From Euglena gracilis (taxonomy: Eukaryota; Euglenida; Euglenophyceae; Euglenales), in the NCBI GenBank assembly GCA_039621445.1, contig CP154955.1, forward strand, positions 39,316,426-39,380,425: a stretch of DNA of 64,000 bases, written 5' to 3'. The notes beneath the pieces are model-generated. The model was not told the origin of the DNA and made no database searches. It saw nothing but the letters and a program-made list of their open reading frames with translations. The position numbers and the translations under genes were made by a program. Shown here piece by piece: positions 30,411-40,583 of the stretch. Numbering within the stretch: position 1 is the first letter of the stretch; each line of letters opens with the position of its first letter.

Positions 30411-30950
30411 GAAGGATGTGGCTGAGCCAAGTGCGGACGAATCCAAGTCGAGAGTGATGAAGGAGACGACCAGTTGGAAGCGGAGAAGGAGAAGGCTGAA
30501 GCTTAAGGCTGCCAAGCGACTCAAGGACTAAGCGGAACGGGTGTTAACCTGATTGCCTTGTTCCTTTTTCCCCTCGAAAGCTCCGGGTCGTTTTTTTCAG
30601 TGGCATGCCGGTTTGTGTGGCAAGTCCTGGTGGCACATCTTCTGGGATGATTGCCCAGGTAACTTTTGCTCCAACCCCCCCCCCCCCGTGTGGCAGGCCC
30701 TGGTGGCACGTCTTCGACGATTGCTCAGGTAGCCATTGCTCCAAGGAACCAATTTCCCACTGTGCACAAACCGCAGGCAGTGGGCCACGGCATGCACGGG
30801 TGTGGCATGGTGGGGTCGGCAATTGCTCGAAAAACGACTTGTGCGGCTCGGGGGCGGTGAAAAGGCAGGTGGCACAGGTGAAGCCCATCTGTGAGCGACT
30901 CCCAGATGCCAAAGGCGGACATAGCTTGGGAAGCTTTTTGAGGATGGGAG

Positions 30951-31373
30951 TGTGGGATTCGCTCCCAGATGTGCAGCAGAATTAAGCAGAGCCAAGCCAG
31001 ATATTCCTAATTTGTACATTCCACAATCTGTCATCTGTAACTTTGTGCAGGTGGCAAGCAGTATGAACCCTTTCGGGCTTTGACTTCTGGTTTGTTTCTT
31101 GCTGTGGTTTTGGGAACGTTTGGCACAATGAATTGGCTGATTGAGGAATCAAGGCGCAGGGAGGAGCAGATTGACAAAGAAAATTTGAGGCAGTGTGTCA
31201 AGTATCTGGGAAAAGACCCCACAAATGTCTGTGGCCGCTGGGCGCTGAAGGTTGCTGAAAGGGAAGGATTCATGCTGGCAGGAGAGTACAAGAATTGCTA
31301 CAGAAAAAGCTGCAGATGTCAATTCTGCTAATGGGAAAGACCAAGTGGGGGCCAGGGCAGGGCCCCCCCTACA
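30951..31373 (+). repeat. U LTR 2, copy 3 array
   Basis: 423-bp LTR preceded by GAGGATGGGAG. A few substitutions relative to the copy 1 LTRs. Confidence 0.8.
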
Positions 31374-31816
31374 CAAAGCGTTCATGAGCCTTGCAGAGAT
31401 GTCCAAGTTGTGCATGCTGAACATGACAAGTCAAGGAATGCTGAGGTGTGCGATGCCAGCATCGGGCGTTACAGCCCTGGACATGGTGACATTCAAGTTG
31501 ATGAAGGTGAATGTGGTGATGTACAGATGGGTCATGGGGACCCGTTGCGTGCCAGAAGTGGTGATGGAGAAGATGCTCAAGCTGTGCATGCCACAGGTGT
31601 ACATGCTGGTGATGCAGTGCAAGAAGCAAGCCTCTAGGAGCTGTCAAAGGTTAGATGCGAGTCCACCGACGAGGAAGAACCGTTCAACTGGGAAGGTCCG
31701 AAGAAGGGTGTGGCTGAGCCAAGTGCGGACGAATCCAAGTCGAGAGTGATGAAGGAGACGACCAGTTGGAAGCGGAGAAGGAGAAGGCTGAAGCTTAAGG
31801 CTGCCAAGCGACTCAA
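31080..31816 (+). pseudogene. U-element ORF, unit 2, copy 3 array (interrupted)
   Basis: Same unknown protein as 7,689-8,420. A TAA (TGCTAATGG for TGCCAATGG, about 31,328) ends the first 83 codons. The later TAG seen in unit 2 of copy 1 is also present (about 31,635), another shared mark of common descent. The basic tail lies beyond. Confidence 0.55.
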
Positions 31817-32244
31817 GGACTAAGCGGAACGGGTGTTAACCTGATTGCCTTGTTCCTTTTTCCCCTCGAAAGCTCCGGGTCGTTTTTTTCACTGGCATGC
31901 CGGTTTGTGTGGCAAGTCCTGGTGGCACATCTTCTGGGATGATTGCCCAGGTAACTTTTGCTCCAACCCCCCCCCCCTCCCGTGTGGCAGGCCCTGGTGG
32001 CACGTCTTCGACGATTGCTCAGGTAGCCATTGCTCCAGGGAACCAATTGCCCCCTGTGCACAAACCGCAGGCAGTGGGCCACGGCATGCACGGGTGTGGC
32101 ATGGTGGGGTCGGCAATTGCTCGAAAAACGACTTGTGCGGCTCGGGGGCGGTGAAAAGGCAGGTGGCACAGGTGAAGCTCATCTGTGAGCGACTCCCAGA
32201 TGCCAAAGGCGGACATAGCTTGGGAAGCTTTTTGAGGAGGGGAG

Positions 32245-32637
32245 TGTGGGATTCGCTCCCAGATGTGCAGCAGAATTAAGCAGAGCCAAGCCAGATATTC
32301 CTAATTTGTACATTCAACAATCTGTCATCTGTAACTTTGTGCAGGTGGCAAGCAGTATGAACCCTTTGGGGCTTTGACTTCTGGTTTGTTTCTTGCTGTG
32401 GTTTTGGGAAGGTTTGGCACAATGAATTGGCTGATTGAGGAATCAAGGCGCAGGGAGGAGCAGATTGACAAAGAAAATTTGAGGCAGTGTGTCAAGTATC
32501 TGGGAAAAGACCCCACAAATGTCTGTGGCCCCTGGGCGCTGAAGGTTGCTGAAAGGGAAGGATTCATGCTGGCAGGAGAGTACAAGAATTGCTACAGAAA
32601 AAGCTGCAGTGGGGGCCAGGGCAGGGCCCCCCCTACA
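32245..32637 (+). repeat. U LTR 3, copy 3 array (29-bp deletion)
   Basis: 393 bp, with the same internal deletion as LTR 3 at 10,132-10,525. Confidence 0.75.
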
Positions 32638-32847
32638 CAAAGCGTTCATGAGCCTTGCAGAGATGTCCACGTTGTGCATGCTGAACATGACAAGTCAAGG
32701 AATGCTGAGGTGTGCGATGCCAGCATCGGGCATTACAGCCCTGGACATGGTGACATTCAAGTTGATGAAGGTGAATGTGGTGATGTACAGATGGGTCATG
32801 GGGACCCGTTGCATGCCGGAAGTGGTGATGGAGAAGATGCTCAAGCT
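32374..32847 (+). pseudogene. U-element ORF, unit 3, split by V
   Basis: Starts in LTR 3 and runs in frame through the deletion up to the V insertion at 32,848 (codons continue a short way into V before a stop at 32,877). The N-terminal ~158 residues match the U ORF up to GDGEDAQA; the acidic and basic tail are on the other side of V. Confidence 0.5.
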
Positions 32848-34393
32848 TGTAGGATTCGCCAAGTCTGCAATTCCTAATTCAAGATTGCAAAGTCATTGAA
32901 GAATGCCAATTGTTCTGTAGGGAGCAAAATGCTTACACTGATTGCGTGGGTCACTGATTGAACCTCGAAGAAGTCCTGTCTTTGCTTGTGCTGTGCTGGA
33001 ATTTTTGAAAAGTTCAATGCCAGAAAGGTCAAAAGTGAGACACTGGGTCCAGGCCAAGAATAGGCACTCAAACAATCAGTGTACACCCTGTACAATCAGT
33101 CAGCTCCCGGGCTTGGTCAGCCCAGATGTCATTGAGGAAGTATCCAGAAAGATGCTGAAGGATGGACTGGGAAGATGGACCACAGCCATGACAGAATGGG
33201 TACAGAAGATGCAGTCCAGCAGCTGCAGGTGTGGACAGATTGGGGTCCACTGCTGTCCAAGGACTGTGATTGAAGGTGAAGCTGATCACCATGTACATCC
33301 TGTGTCTCAAGAGTATGTTTTCAGGGCTTTGGAAGTTCTGCAGCAGCAGAAGAGCCCTGTCATTGCAATTACATCTGTACAATCTGTTGGTGTTCAGGCG
33401 GCTGAAGTGGAGGAGATTGCAATCATTCCAAGAGCTGAAGTTGCTGTGCAAGCTGCTGAAGAAGGAGAGGACCAATCTGAAGACAAAATGAAACAGAAGG
33501 AGACATCCAAGGAAAGACGAATCAGAAGATTACAATCTAAGAAGAGGAAGAAGGAGGAGCCGCTGAAGCCATTCCCTGTGCGCTGAACCATGTGTGTTTG
33601 CTTTGATTTCATTGCAATTTAAGTGTAAGCATTTTCCTGGTTTGGTTTGTGATTGCCCAGCCACCATTTGTAGAGATTTGCCCTGCAGGGCACTTTGCTT
33701 TTGGGTTTTCCCCTTTTGATTTGCCCAGATTTCCCTTAACAGGGCAGGCACCAAAGAGATGGATGTCATTGCCCAGTTGGGGAAGGGTCAGGGCACAAAG
33801 GGGGGGGTACTCTGTTTTGCCCGCATGGGCACAGATGTACGGCAGGGCACATAACTGACCAGTGGATAAAGACATTTGGAGCTGAACATTTTCCGCCTTG
33901 CCCAGATTTTTTGCCCACAATTCCTTTTTTTTGGCTGCCCGATTCTGGGCACAAATATCAGGATCCCCTTTTCATGATTGCCCGAATTCCCTCCAGGGTA
34001 CATTTTTGTTGGCCCCCCCCAGGGCCCAGGGATGACTGCCCAGGGGGGGTGACAATTCGGGCACATGGGGGGGGGGCGGGCAGATCAGGGCGAGGTTGGA
34101 ATTTCGACTTGGCAAATTTGACCTGCGAATGCCAATTGACATTCCAAGGAATGTTCTGAAGGAAGGGGGTGTAGGATTCGCCAAGTCTGCAATTCCTAAT
34201 TCAAGATTGCAAAGTCATTGAAGAATGCCAATTGTTCTGTAGGGAGCAAAATGCTTACACTGATTGCGTGGGTCACTGATTGAACCTCAAAGAAGTCCTG
34301 TCTTTGCTTGTGCTGTGCTGGAAGTTTTGAAATGTTCAATGCCAGAAAGGTCAAAAGTGAGACACTGGGTCCAGGCCAAGAATGGGCACTCAA
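32848..34393 (+). mobile_element. Miniature LTR element V nested in U unit 3, copy 3 array
   Basis: LTRs at 32,848-33,071 and 34,170-34,393 (224 bp each), target duplication AAGCT at 32,843-32,847 and 34,394-34,398, GGAAGGGGG tract before the 3' LTR. Near-identical to 10,736-12,283 and at the same U position, so it was inserted before the two arrays separated. Confidence 0.88.
32942..33586 (+). CDS. V-element ORF, 214 codons, unknown protein with basic tail
   Basis: Longer version of the frame at 10,881-11,474, starting MRGSLIEPRRSPVF within the V LTR. Same Cys/His cluster, acidic segment and basic C-terminus. No recognised family. A start inside the LTR is compatible with transcription from the LTR itself. 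The rest of V (33,587-34,169) shows no gene. Confidence 0.5.
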   Translation: MRGSLIEPRRSPVFACAVLEFLKSSMPERSKVRHWVQAKNRHSNNQCTPCTISQLPGLVSPDVIEEVSRKMLKDGLGRWTTAMTEWVQKMQSSSCRCGQIGVHCCPRTVIEGEADHHVHPVSQEYVFRALEVLQQQKSPVIAITSVQSVGVQAAEVEEIAIIPRAEVAVQAAEEGEDQSEDKMKQKETSKERRIRRLQSKKRKKEEPLKPFPVR

Positions 34394-34638
34394 AAGCTGT
34401 GCATGCCACAGGTGTACATGCTGGTGATGCAGTGCAAGAAGCAAGCCTGAAGGAGCTGTCAAAGGTCAGATGCGAGTCCACCGACGAGGAAGAACCGTTC
34501 AACTGGGAAGTACCGAAGAAGGATGTGGCTGAGCCAAGTGCGGACGAATCCAAGTCGAGAGTGATGAAGGAGACGACCAGTTGGAAGCGGAGAAGGAGAA
34601 GGCTGAAGCTTAAGGCTGCCAAGCGACTCAAGGACTAA
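34264..34638 (+). CDS. Chimeric V-LTR/U ORF, 124 codons
   Basis: One frame starting in the V 3' LTR (MRGSLIEPQRSPVFACAVLE) and passing the V/U boundary (34,393) into the U ORF C-terminal part (VHATGVHAGDAVQEASLKEL, acidic region, KRRRRR tail). The insertion happened to preserve the frame. Whether it is translated is unknown; it may simply be a by-product. Confidence 0.4.
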   Translation: MRGSLIEPQRSPVFACAVLEVLKCSMPERSKVRHWVQAKNGHSKAVHATGVHAGDAVQEASLKELSKVRCESTDEEEPFNWEVPKKDVAEPSADESKSRVMKETTSWKRRRRRLKLKAAKRLKD

Positions 34639-35481
34639 GCGGAACGGGTGTTAACCTGATTGCCTTGTTCCTTTTTCCCCTCGAAAGCTCCGGGTCTTTT
34701 TTTTTCAGTGGCATGCCGGTTTGTGTGGCAAGTCCTGGTGGCACATCTTCTGGGATGATTGCCCAGGTAACTTTTGCTCCAACCCCCCCCCCCCCGTGTG
34801 GCAGGCCCTGGTGGCACGTCTTCGACGATTGCTCAGGTAGCCATTGCTCCAGGGAACCAATTGCCCCCTGTGCACAAACCGCAGGCAGTGGGCCACGGCA
34901 TGCACGGGTGTGGCATGGTGGGGTCGGCAATTGCTCGAAAAACGACTTGTGCGGCTCGGGGGCGGTGAAAAGGCAGGTGGCACAGGTGAAGCCCATCTGT
35001 GAGCGACTCCCAGATGCCAAAGGCGGACATAGCTTGGGAAGCTTTTTGAGGAGGGGAGTGTGGGATTCGCTCCCAGATGTGCAGGAGAATTAAGCAGAGC
35101 CAAGCCAGATATTCCTAATTTGTACATTCCACAATCTGTCATCTGTAACTTTGTGCAGGTGGCAAGCAGTATGAACCCTTTCGGGCTTTGACTTCTGGTT
35201 TGTTTCTTGCTGTGGTTTTGGGAAGGTTTGGCACAATGAATTGGCTGATTGAGGAATCAAGGCGCAGGGAGGAGCAGATTGACAAGGAAAATTCGAGGCA
35301 GTGTGTCAAGTATCTGGGAAAAGACCCCACAAATGTCTGTGGCCCCTGGGCGCTGAAGGTTGCTGAAAGGGAAGGATTCATGGTGGCAGGAGAGTAAAAG
35401 AATTGCTACAGAAAAAGCAGCAGATGTCAATTCTGCCAATGGCAAAGACGATGTGGGCGCCAGGGCAGGGCCCCCCCTACA
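34639..35481 (+). repeat. End of U unit 3 and U LTR 4 (35,059-35,481), copy 3 array
   Basis: Non-coding internal 3' part with a C13 run (34,783-34,795), purine tract, then the terminal LTR. The LTR 4 frame (35,188-35,397) is stopped by TAA at GAGAGTAAAAG, as in copy 1 LTR 4 (13,284), another shared mutation. Confidence 0.7.
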
Positions 35482-36460
35482 TTGGTCTAACAAACGCAAG
35501 CCAGCAGTTTCAGCAAATGATGGAGGATCGCCTCCTCCCGGTGGGGGACGTGGCTGATCCTTACATCGCTGATATTTTGGTTGGAACTCGAGTGGGTCCT
35601 GGTGAGGATTTACTCGCAGCACACGACAAGGATTTGCGAAGAGTCCTTGAAGTTTTACGAAAAGACAGATTTGTAGCCGACAAAAGAAAATGTCATCTTT
35701 TCGTAAAAGAAGTTGAGTTTTGTGGCCATGTTCTGGGTGGTGGGGTGAGAAAACCATCCCCTGGAAAGCTAATGGCCATTGAAAAATGGGAGCTACCCCA
35801 AACAATCACGGGTTTACGTGCTTTTCTGGGGTTCACAAATTATTACAGCTCCTATGTGAAGGATTACGCCCACATTGTCGCTTGCCTCCAGGATAAGCTC
35901 AAAGTTTCTCGAGTGGACGGCAAGAAGGGTTCCAAGAAAAGGATTTCTTGGGAGCCATCCGACATTGAGGCATTTGAAAAAATTAAATCACTGTTGTGCA
36001 GTGAATTAATTTTAAAACACGTTAAGCCAGACAAACCATTTGTTTTAAGAGTGGATGCCAGCCACTATGCGGTCGGCGCCACCCTTGAACAGTTGGTTGG
36101 GGAGGATAGGGCTCCTAATCCTGAAGACGTACGGGCCAAGCGTACTGTGCCTGTCGCCTTCATGAGTAGGAAGCTAACGGGCAGCCAAAGAAACTGGGTA
36201 CCTAGGGAACAGGAGACTTATGCCATAATCCTAGCCTTACAAAAGTGGGAATCACGGACTGGGCTGCAACCCTTCCTGATTCTCACGGACCACAAGGCTC
36301 TAGAATCTTGGGCTAGAGAGGTTTAGATACGCCAAGTGGTCCCATTGGGAGGAGGGCTAGCTTGCATCAGATTTTATCAAAATTTGACTTGTCGGTTGGG
36401 TATATCCCGGGGCGGGAGAATACCATAGCCGATTTACTGTCAAGATGGGCTTACCCGGCC
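35482..36460 (+). CDS. Reverse transcriptase second half and RNase H, copy 3
   Basis: Resumes with GLTNASQQFQQMMEDRL. The catalytic box at 35,572-35,583 is YIAD (Ala for the first Asp). Then KRKCHLFVKEVEFCGHVLGG, the connection domain (AFLGFTNYYSSYVKDYA), and RNase H: LRVDASHYAVGATLEQ (Asp present), FMSRKLTGSQRNW, EQETYAIILALQKW (Glu present), ILTDHKALESW. The frame steps -1 at GGTTTAG (36,321) and continues in the frame 36,362-36,682 with LHQILSKFDLSVGYIPGREN and IADLLSRW, the end of RNase H. Confidence 0.88.
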
Positions 36461-37110
36461 TCCCAAGCCTTGAAGGACATTTCAAGGCATGGGTCAGCCC
36501 TTGACACCGAAGAAATGGAGGAAATCATGCAAACTGAAGAAATGGAAGAAGCCGAATGTATGTGGCTACGGTTGGTGGACCAAACAACCACAGCCAACAC
36601 ATACATTCGTGGAGTCACCACACGAGGTGGTGCTACCACGGGGTCCGGACACGGGTGGACGGTGCACACGACCGGGGGATAGGAAGTCAGAACCACTTGG
36701 AGGAACAAAACCCCAGGGTTTGGGTTTAACCTCCACCCCCAAGGGAGAAAAAGGAAAACATGTTTCATTCTCAACTCGGGTTGACGAGTTTGGGAATGAG
36801 ACAAGTCTTGTGGAGGAAGTCCAAGAGCCAAGGGGGAAGCATTTTCCATTGACACCGACTTCTATACCAGCTTTGCCAACGACGCCAACCCCTGAACCTG
36901 CTGCTGCGGCTACCACTGAGGTACCTGGGGCAGACCGAGAATCACCTGTGTTGTCTTCAGGTGGTTTGAGTGGTGAGGGGGGGGGGAGCCACTTCTACAA
37001 CCAATTCCTCACCCATCCCCCCTGGTTCTGTGTGAGATTTATCATGGAAGGAGGAATATCTAAAATGTCCCCGTTGGTCACCAATTTTTCAGGCTACCCA
37101 GGATTCAAAG
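36461..37110 (+). CDS. RNase H-integrase linker, copy 3
   Basis: Coding-like but low complexity: Glu/Met-rich (EEMEEIMQTEEMEEAE), then Gly/Thr-rich, then Pro/Thr/Ala-rich, spread over two frames (36,362-36,682 and 36,489-37,124) because of further frame changes near 36,680 and 36,990. No domain recognised. It ends at the sequence that leads into the integrase zinc-binding region. Confidence 0.5.
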
Positions 37111-38490
37111 GTGCCGTGGCCTGAAAATATTAAGGTTTTTGGTGACAAAAAGTTTTTCGAGGAGAGGCTTTGTGTGCCAAAATCTCTCCAAGAAAATCTC
37201 ATTCGGGATCACCACTCATACCAAGGGCATGTGGGATTCCCAAGGCTATGGGAATGCATGTCCCTTAGGTATGACTGGGCTGATTCCTCACTCGCTCGAG
37301 AATTTGCTAAAGGAGTCATGGGCCATTGTGGGACTTGCCAAGCGTGCCGAAGACCGGCGAGTCTTAAGGGTTTAGTGGAATCTACAGCCATACCCCCAGC
37401 CGTAATGTATTTGGTGGCCCTTGACATATTTAGCATGCCTCTCGTGGAGTGGGAAGGCAACTCTTATGACTCCATGCTTGTGTGTGTGGATCGTCACTCC
37501 GGTTGGATAATGGCGATCCCCCACATAGCAAAGGGGTTTACGGGAGCCAAGGCAGCCAAGCAAATGCTGTTGCATGCTTGGAGACCTTTTGGTGTCCCAT
37601 CCATTATTACTTCCGATCTGGGCTCACATTTTGTCGCCGGTTGGTGGCAGACAATGTGTGCCTTGATGGGAATTAGGCAAGCCTACTCCCAGGTCTACCA
37701 TCACCAGGCGAATGGTAGGGCGAAGAGGGCTGGCCAACAAATAATGAAACGACTCAAAAAAATTCAGATTGAGGACAAGGTGAATTGGGTTGAAGCCCTC
37801 CCCCAAGTACTAGATCGTATCCATGATACGCCGGGGGAGAGTGGCCTAAGCCCGTTTCAAATCTTGTTCGGTCGACACCGTTCATTGGGTGGTTTACCTT
37901 ATGAACCGTTAAGGGATTGTGAAGACGCCAGATCATTTTTCTCTCGGCAAAGAGAAATTGGTTTGGTAGTGGCTGGCAAAATGAATAATTTGCATGCCAA
38001 GCAATGTGCTCGGGCCAACCGTGGTTTAGACGGTTGGGAGCCATTGGAGGTGGGGAATCTGGTGTGGTACCTGAGACCCCCTGATAGTGGCACAAAATTG
38101 GATTCCCGTTGGTTGGGCCCTTGCAAGGAGCGAATTCACTCCTACCTAATTGAGGTTAAACCGGGCTATATTATGAAGGCCCACAGGAAGGCTTTGAAGG
38201 TGTACGTGGAGGACCCCACATCTGATAAGCCTATCCCCCTATTTTTCCACCGGCGGACGGTACCTGAGGCGGAAGGTGCCCCAGATACCTGGTTAGTGGA
38301 TAAAATCCTAAACCACAAGTTCGTTAAGGGAAAAATGTTTTTCTTAACGAAGTGGCAAGGGTTTGAGGAGGCAAATTGGGAACCGGTGGAACATTTTTTC
38401 CAGGAGTACAATAGTGACGTAATAGCGTATTGCCTGGGAAAAGGGTTGCCGTTAGATGTCTCTAAGGATTTAAAGGCAACGGCAACCTGA
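37111..38490 (+). CDS. Integrase with chromodomain, copy 3 (catalytic Glu replaced by Lys)
   Basis: 459 codons, the best-preserved enzyme frame here. N-terminal zinc-binding domain: HHSYQGH ... CGTCQAC. Catalytic core of DD(35)E type: Asp1 in VALDIFSM (37,423-37,425), Asp2 in ITSDLGSHF (37,615-37,617), then exactly 35 residues later NGRAKRAGQQ with Lys (AAG, 37,723-37,725) where Glu is expected. Then SPFQILFGRH, a C-terminal region with VWYLRPPDSG and LDSRWLGP, and a chromodomain (FVKGKMFFLTKWQGFEEANW, about 38,310-38,400) likely to tether integration to chromatin. Missing the Glu should abolish strand transfer. Confidence 0.92.
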   Translation: MPWPENIKVFGDKKFFEERLCVPKSLQENLIRDHHSYQGHVGFPRLWECMSLRYDWADSSLAREFAKGVMGHCGTCQACRRPASLKGLVESTAIPPAVMYLVALDIFSMPLVEWEGNSYDSMLVCVDRHSGWIMAIPHIAKGFTGAKAAKQMLLHAWRPFGVPSIITSDLGSHFVAGWWQTMCALMGIRQAYSQVYHHQANGRAKRAGQQIMKRLKKIQIEDKVNWVEALPQVLDRIHDTPGESGLSPFQILFGRHRSLGGLPYEPLRDCEDARSFFSRQREIGLVVAGKMNNLHAKQCARANRGLDGWEPLEVGNLVWYLRPPDSGTKLDSRWLGPCKERIHSYLIEVKPGYIMKAHRKALKVYVEDPTSDKPIPLFFHRRTVPEAEGAPDTWLVDKILNHKFVKGKMFFLTKWQGFEEANWEPVEHFFQEYNSDVIAYCLGKGLPLDVSKDLKATAT

Positions 38491-39482
38491 AAAAGGGGGA
38501 AAGGAGAGGTGAAAAAGGGCCTGGAGTGGTTGGCTGGGGAGGGGGAGGTCCCACTCTATGCCCCTTCACAGATGCAGGTGGACACCATCACAGGGCTGAG
38601 GCCCTGGGAAAAATGACGGGAGTTTCCTCGTCATTGGTTTCATTTTTTGTTTCTCCTTTGAAGTTTTCATTCACCACCACACCCTGGTTTGGGTGAGGCT
38701 GGTGTGGGCAATCGAGGATATTTCATTGCCCCTGTTGATTTTTTTTGCCATTTTCCATTGAACTCCCGTGAAAGGATTTCAAGGGTGAATGAAAGATTCT
38801 CGTGGCTGGGGGGAAACCAGCCCGGGAGTCGTATTTTTTTAAACGGGTGGGTGATTTCCAATCAAAGTATCCCACCCCGGAACGGGAAGGGATATTGCCA
38901 ACAACAACAAAAGCAAAACGTTGAATGAGTGCATGATTGCCACCCGTTTTGTTTATGTTGTTGTGGGTGGATTCCGGTTTGGAAGTTCACCAAAAATTCT
39001 GAAAGAGGACAAACCACCGGAAGCACAACCGAGGGTTTGTTCTTTTGACAGCTTCCTCCAAGTATTGGGGGGGGGGTAATTGACAATGTGGCTTTGAGAT
39101 TGCCCTGTCGGTTTGGCTGGGCTAAGCCACATTGCTAAATTTTCAATTGGGGGAAGGAACCCCCCATAACGGTGTGCATGGTTTGCCACCACACTAAGGA
39201 AAGGCAAACCATCACCCAAGAAGGAAGAAGGACGCCGAAGACCGCCACCTTGAACATCAACAAAATTTGTCAAGGCGAAGACTTCGGCGACCGTTGTTAT
39301 AACTATCCGTCTACCTACGCAGGTGCATCAACAATTCTGAAGCTGGGATTATGCGAAGATTTCATCAACAAGGCTGAAACAGCTGATTTCTGGTATTGAT
39401 GGACGAGGAGGTGGTGTTGATGTGTGAGCATGCGGAGATGGTAACCTAGCCGTTTTACCCATGCCGCTCGCTTGCCCGACCT
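38491..39482 (+). other. 3' untranslated region, element A copy 3
   Basis: About 1 kb without a convincing gene; small frames such as 39,172-39,399 lack any domain. A purine tract (AAAAAGGGGGAAAGGAGAGG, 38,489-38,508) lies just after the pol stop, and a second one (GGGGAGGGGGAGG) at 38,536-38,548. Either may be the polypurine tract, in which case the real LTR is longer than annotated here. No purine tract lies directly before 39,483. Confidence 0.45.
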
Positions 39483-40583
39483 TGTCACCACACACTTATT
39501 GTTTGCATCGAAGGAGGAATCCGTGATTTTTTTTCAATTGGGGGGGGGGGCGACTCAAATTCAAGGCGGTGGGCTTTGAATGGGTGGTCCCACTCTCCTT
39601 TCCCTTCCCACGGGTCGGTGGTACTCGCGGGGGGGGGGTCTTTTTCACCAATCAGTTTGATTGGGTTATGTTATCATACCCCCACCTTTGGGCCAGTGTG
39701 GCCCGAAACCCCGGTCGGCTTGATCGGGGGGGGCTATGTTATTTCTTCCAAAAAAAGAAGTGAGTTGTCTTCTTCAACCTCCCCGCCGGGGGGGGGCAAG
39801 GCAAGCCCTCCCTTTGCCCGGGGGGGGGGCGGTTGCCCAAGGCTTTCCCCTCGAATGGGGGGGGGCAAGTCAAGCCCACCTCTCGCCGGGTGGGGCAATC
39901 TTAACCCCAAGTCTTTCCCCTCGGGGGGGGGGCAAGTCAAGCCCACCACCAACGGGGGGGGGCAAGCTTTTCCCCAAGGCCTTCCCCTCGGGGGGGGGGC
40001 TGATTTTCATCTATCACCGAAAGAATGTTTGGTGATAATGAACCCTCCATTCCCTTCACGGTTGGGAATACCGTGGGGGGGGCTGATTTTTATCCATTCA
40101 AAAAAGTATTTTTTTTTGAGTGGTATTGGACCCCCATTTCCTTTCACGGTGCTGAGAACCGTGGGGGGGGGCGGGCTCGGGGTGGTTGGAAAAGAATCTA
40201 TGGCCTAATAGATTCCTCCACACCGTTCCGCCACTTATGCACGATCTCGAATGATGTTATCGCAATTGCCTTGCGTTATTTCAATCTTTTTTTCATTATT
40301 ATCCCAAGGAAAGCGAGAAGGAGGGGGGTGAAACCCCCGACTTTCGTCGCAAGGGGGGGAGTGACGACCTTTTGAGGTCGACCGCCGGGCGGCGGAGTTT
40401 TTCCTCTTAGAAGGCCTTTTTAAGGGCGGTTTGGCTCTAATTTTAAGGCTTTCTAAAGATTTCACTTAAAATTCCCTCTCCTAGGGCGCCCATGGTTTGG
40501 TTGTGCAAGGAGAGAGAATGAGTGATGCTAGGTATTCCCAAAGGGCGATTTTGGGTCTATTTAGCATAATTTAAGCTTTTTAT
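39483..40583 (+). repeat. 3' LTR region, element A copy 3
   Basis: Same 1.1-kb sequence as 21,751-22,859, with shorter or longer G-tracts, an altered unit (CCACCAACGGGG for CCTCTCACCGGGG at about 39,944) and a few substitutions. G-tracts are at 39,788-40,010, hairpins at about 40,057-40,084 and 40,144-40,170. Confidence 0.7.

Larger units (their letters stand above)
29687..35481 (+). mobile_element. Nested tandem array of miniature LTR element U, copy 3
   Basis: Same three-unit structure and the same insertion point as 7,548-13,370. LTR starts are at 29,687, 30,951, 32,245 and 35,059. It has the same 29-bp deletion in LTR 3 and the same V insertion in unit 3. The right target duplication has mutated (TTGG for TGGG). 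Unit 1 differs: from about 29,869 to 30,410 its sequence is a purine-rich, strongly diverged U relative. Confidence 0.85.
21751..40583 (+). mobile_element. Element A copy 3, most complete C5-methyltransferase Ty3 element, composite
   Basis: 5' LTR region 21,751-22,859, leader, gag (23,258-27,483), C5-methyltransferase, protease, RT, RNase H, integrase, chromodomain (stop 38,490), 3' UTR, 3' LTR region 39,483-40,583. It includes the 5.8-kb U/V array inside RT (29,687-35,481); without it the element is ~13 kb. The two LTR regions differ mainly in G-tract lengths plus a few substitutions and short indels, suggesting recent insertion. It is non-functional as read: RT YIAD, integrase Glu to Lys, a 19-bp duplication in the methyltransferase, and several -1 steps. 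Confidence 0.88.

Noticed and set aside
39172-39399. 75-codon ORF in the 3' untranslated region
   Set aside because: No domain, not continued in neighbouring frames, and it lies after the pol stop in a region with no other coding signal.
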